This document shows positions 7,267 to 8,190 of a stretch of DNA of 8,190 bases, piece after piece. The first letter of the stretch is position 1. The number at the start of each line of letters is the position of its first letter. Source of the stretch: an uncultured Clostridia bacterium. GTDB taxonomy: Bacteria; Bacillota; Clostridia; Oscillospirales; Oscillospiraceae. A program made the translations under genes and the position numbers. Below the pieces are notes generated by a model. It saw only the letters and a program-made list of their open reading frames with translations. It searched no databases and was not told where the DNA came from. Location of the stretch: assembly GCA_937858235.1 (NCBI GenBank), contig CALLZZ010000466.1:1-8190 (forward strand), read 5' to 3'.

Positions 7267-8190
7267 TGAATAAATCACACCTCTTTACTAAGTATCCTAT
7301 TATTATCTCACAGGCATCTTTATGCTTTTGTCCAACCTGCAAAAACAGATTGTCTATTAATAAATTCATTATGTATTCCTGGGGATCTGCAATATCCCCA
7401 TTATTTTTAACCCCGCCATCAAGCATCAAAGAAGCAGATTTCATTAACCCGCCAAACATATTAGTATCAAATCCAATTTCTTGTTCAAGACGACCGCATA
7501 TTCCATTTACTGTTTTATAAAGACGAGCCATACTTGCGTTAATCTTATCTTTAAGGAATGGCTCATGGATTTTGCGTTCAATTTCTACTAAGTCTTTCAT
7601 ATCAGTGCCTTCTAAACCCTTGGTGTTTTTTATTTTATGTACTTCTCGTAAAACAGACTCAATTTGATTTTGAAATTTAATCCCGGATATCTTATCGAGA
7701 AAGGCCTGAGTTGCAGCACATCTTTTTTTACTCTCCAATAAATCTGTTATTTCATCCGCTGACATTTCTGAGACGATAGGGGCACAATCATCCGAACATA
7801 ATGCAACAGCATTCTCATATTGGTCTCTTTCATTAGAAGGCTGTTTTAAATATACAATTTCATAATTTCCAACAGGTATTTTCCCACGCTTTGGAATGCC
7901 AAGTTTTTTGCCACATTTTAAGCAGTTACCGTTTGCTTCTGATAGCAAAGTAACCAGTAGGGAATCCTCCTGTACAGTTGCAGGTTTTAGCAACTTAATT
8001 TTATCTACAACATATCCTGCTACATCCTCAGCAAATTCTGTATCGGCCTTACCATTTTTAATATTAGTTAGGGAAAAGCTCGCTGTTTTATCAGTAATTA
8101 AATTAATCTCATCAATGCGGGAATTAAACGAAACCATATAGTCGTAATCGATTGACTCTATTATTTTCTTGCCATATCTGTTTGTTGTTT
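7244..8190 (-). CDS. ABC-three-component effector-type protein with degenerate HNH region, 3' part only
   Basis: The frame is open to the right edge: 17 further codons (TTNRYGKKIIESIDYDY) precede the first in-window Met at 8137, which has no Shine-Dalgarno site. The true start is therefore outside and 314 residues are visible. Counting from Met 8137, CLKC (72-75) and CSDDC (114-118) form a likely zinc-binding pair with YEIVYLKQ and YENAVALC between, followed by EMSADEITDLLESKKR (124-139). The spacing resembles HNH nucleases fused to ABC-3C C-terminal domains, but the expected catalytic His (AH or DH) is Tyr96. A long helical region follows (about 150-245), then the C-terminal HKDACEIIIGYLVKRCDLF (272-290), close to the ABC-3C signature ACEIIIxxFxxxCEVF. 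The protein should be the effector or target-sensing part of the trio with the two following genes; its stop overlaps the middle component by 23 bases. Whether it still cuts nucleic acid is doubtful. Confidence 0.78.
   Translation of the reverse strand, partial: TTNRYGKKIIESIDYDYMVSFNSRIDEINLITDKTASFSLTNIKNGKADTEFAEDVAGYVVDKIKLLKPATVQEDSLLVTLLSEANGNCLKCGKKLGIPKRGKIPVGNYEIVYLKQPSNERDQYENAVALCSDDCAPIVSEMSADEITDLLESKKRCAATQAFLDKISGIKFQNQIESVLREVHKIKNTKGLEGTDMKDLVEIERKIHEPFLKDKINASMARLYKTVNGICGRLEQEIGFDTNMFGGLMKSASLMLDGGVKNNGDIADPQEYIMNLLIDNLFLQVGQKHKDACEIIIGYLVKRCDLFNENAKQS
7278..7286 (-). promoter_or_regulatory. Shine-Dalgarno-like site of the middle component
   Basis: AAAGAGGTG on the minus strand, one base short of the ideal AAGGAGGTG. 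The GAGG core is 13 bases from the ATG at 7266, a rather long spacer, and the site contains the alternative GTG codon at 7278. Located inside the 3' end of the effector gene, it suggests weak independent initiation with reliance on coupling to the upstream gene. Confidence 0.55.

Overview
All genes in this window lie on the minus strand and read from right to left as one tightly packed operon. AT-rich coding sequence and strong GGAGG-type Shine-Dalgarno sites before nearly every gene suggest a Gram-positive, low-GC bacterium (Bacillota, possibly clostridial). This is an inference from sequence style; no ribosomal or taxonomic marker is present. No core metabolic gene, tRNA, rRNA, CRISPR array or transposase was found.

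Layout in order of transcription. (1) 8190-7244: 3' part of a gene for an ABC-three-component (ABC-3C) effector-type protein, open at the right edge, with a degenerate HNH/zinc-finger region and a typical ABC-3C C-terminal helix. (2) 7266-7024: an 80-residue ABC-3C middle component (MC7-like). (3) 7049-5364: a DUF2326-type coiled-coil ABC ATPase, the third part of the system. (4) 5331-3025: a large beta-class adenine DNA methyltransferase, the Mod subunit of a type III restriction-modification system. (5) 3028-512: the Res subunit, a superfamily 2 helicase with a C-terminal nuclease-like region. (6) 479-1: the N-terminal part of a DUF262 (GmrS-like) protein, open at the left edge.

Successive genes overlap by 23, 26 and 4 bases or are 32 bases apart, so they are probably co-transcribed and partly translationally coupled. 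The promoter must lie beyond the right edge and the terminator beyond the left edge. There is no gene-free stretch longer than about 35 bases.

Functionally this looks like a compound anti-phage locus. Mod and Res should methylate host DNA and cleave unmodified DNA. The ABC-3C trio (comparable in layout to Lamassu: SMC-like ATPase, small adaptor, variable effector) should sense DNA structures or ends and trigger an effector. The DUF262 protein may add a nucleotide-dependent restriction activity against modified DNA. Most notable are the insertion of a complete ABC-3C module directly upstream of mod-res in the same operon, an effector whose HNH catalytic histidine appears to be lost, and a Res nuclease motif that lacks the usual lysine.
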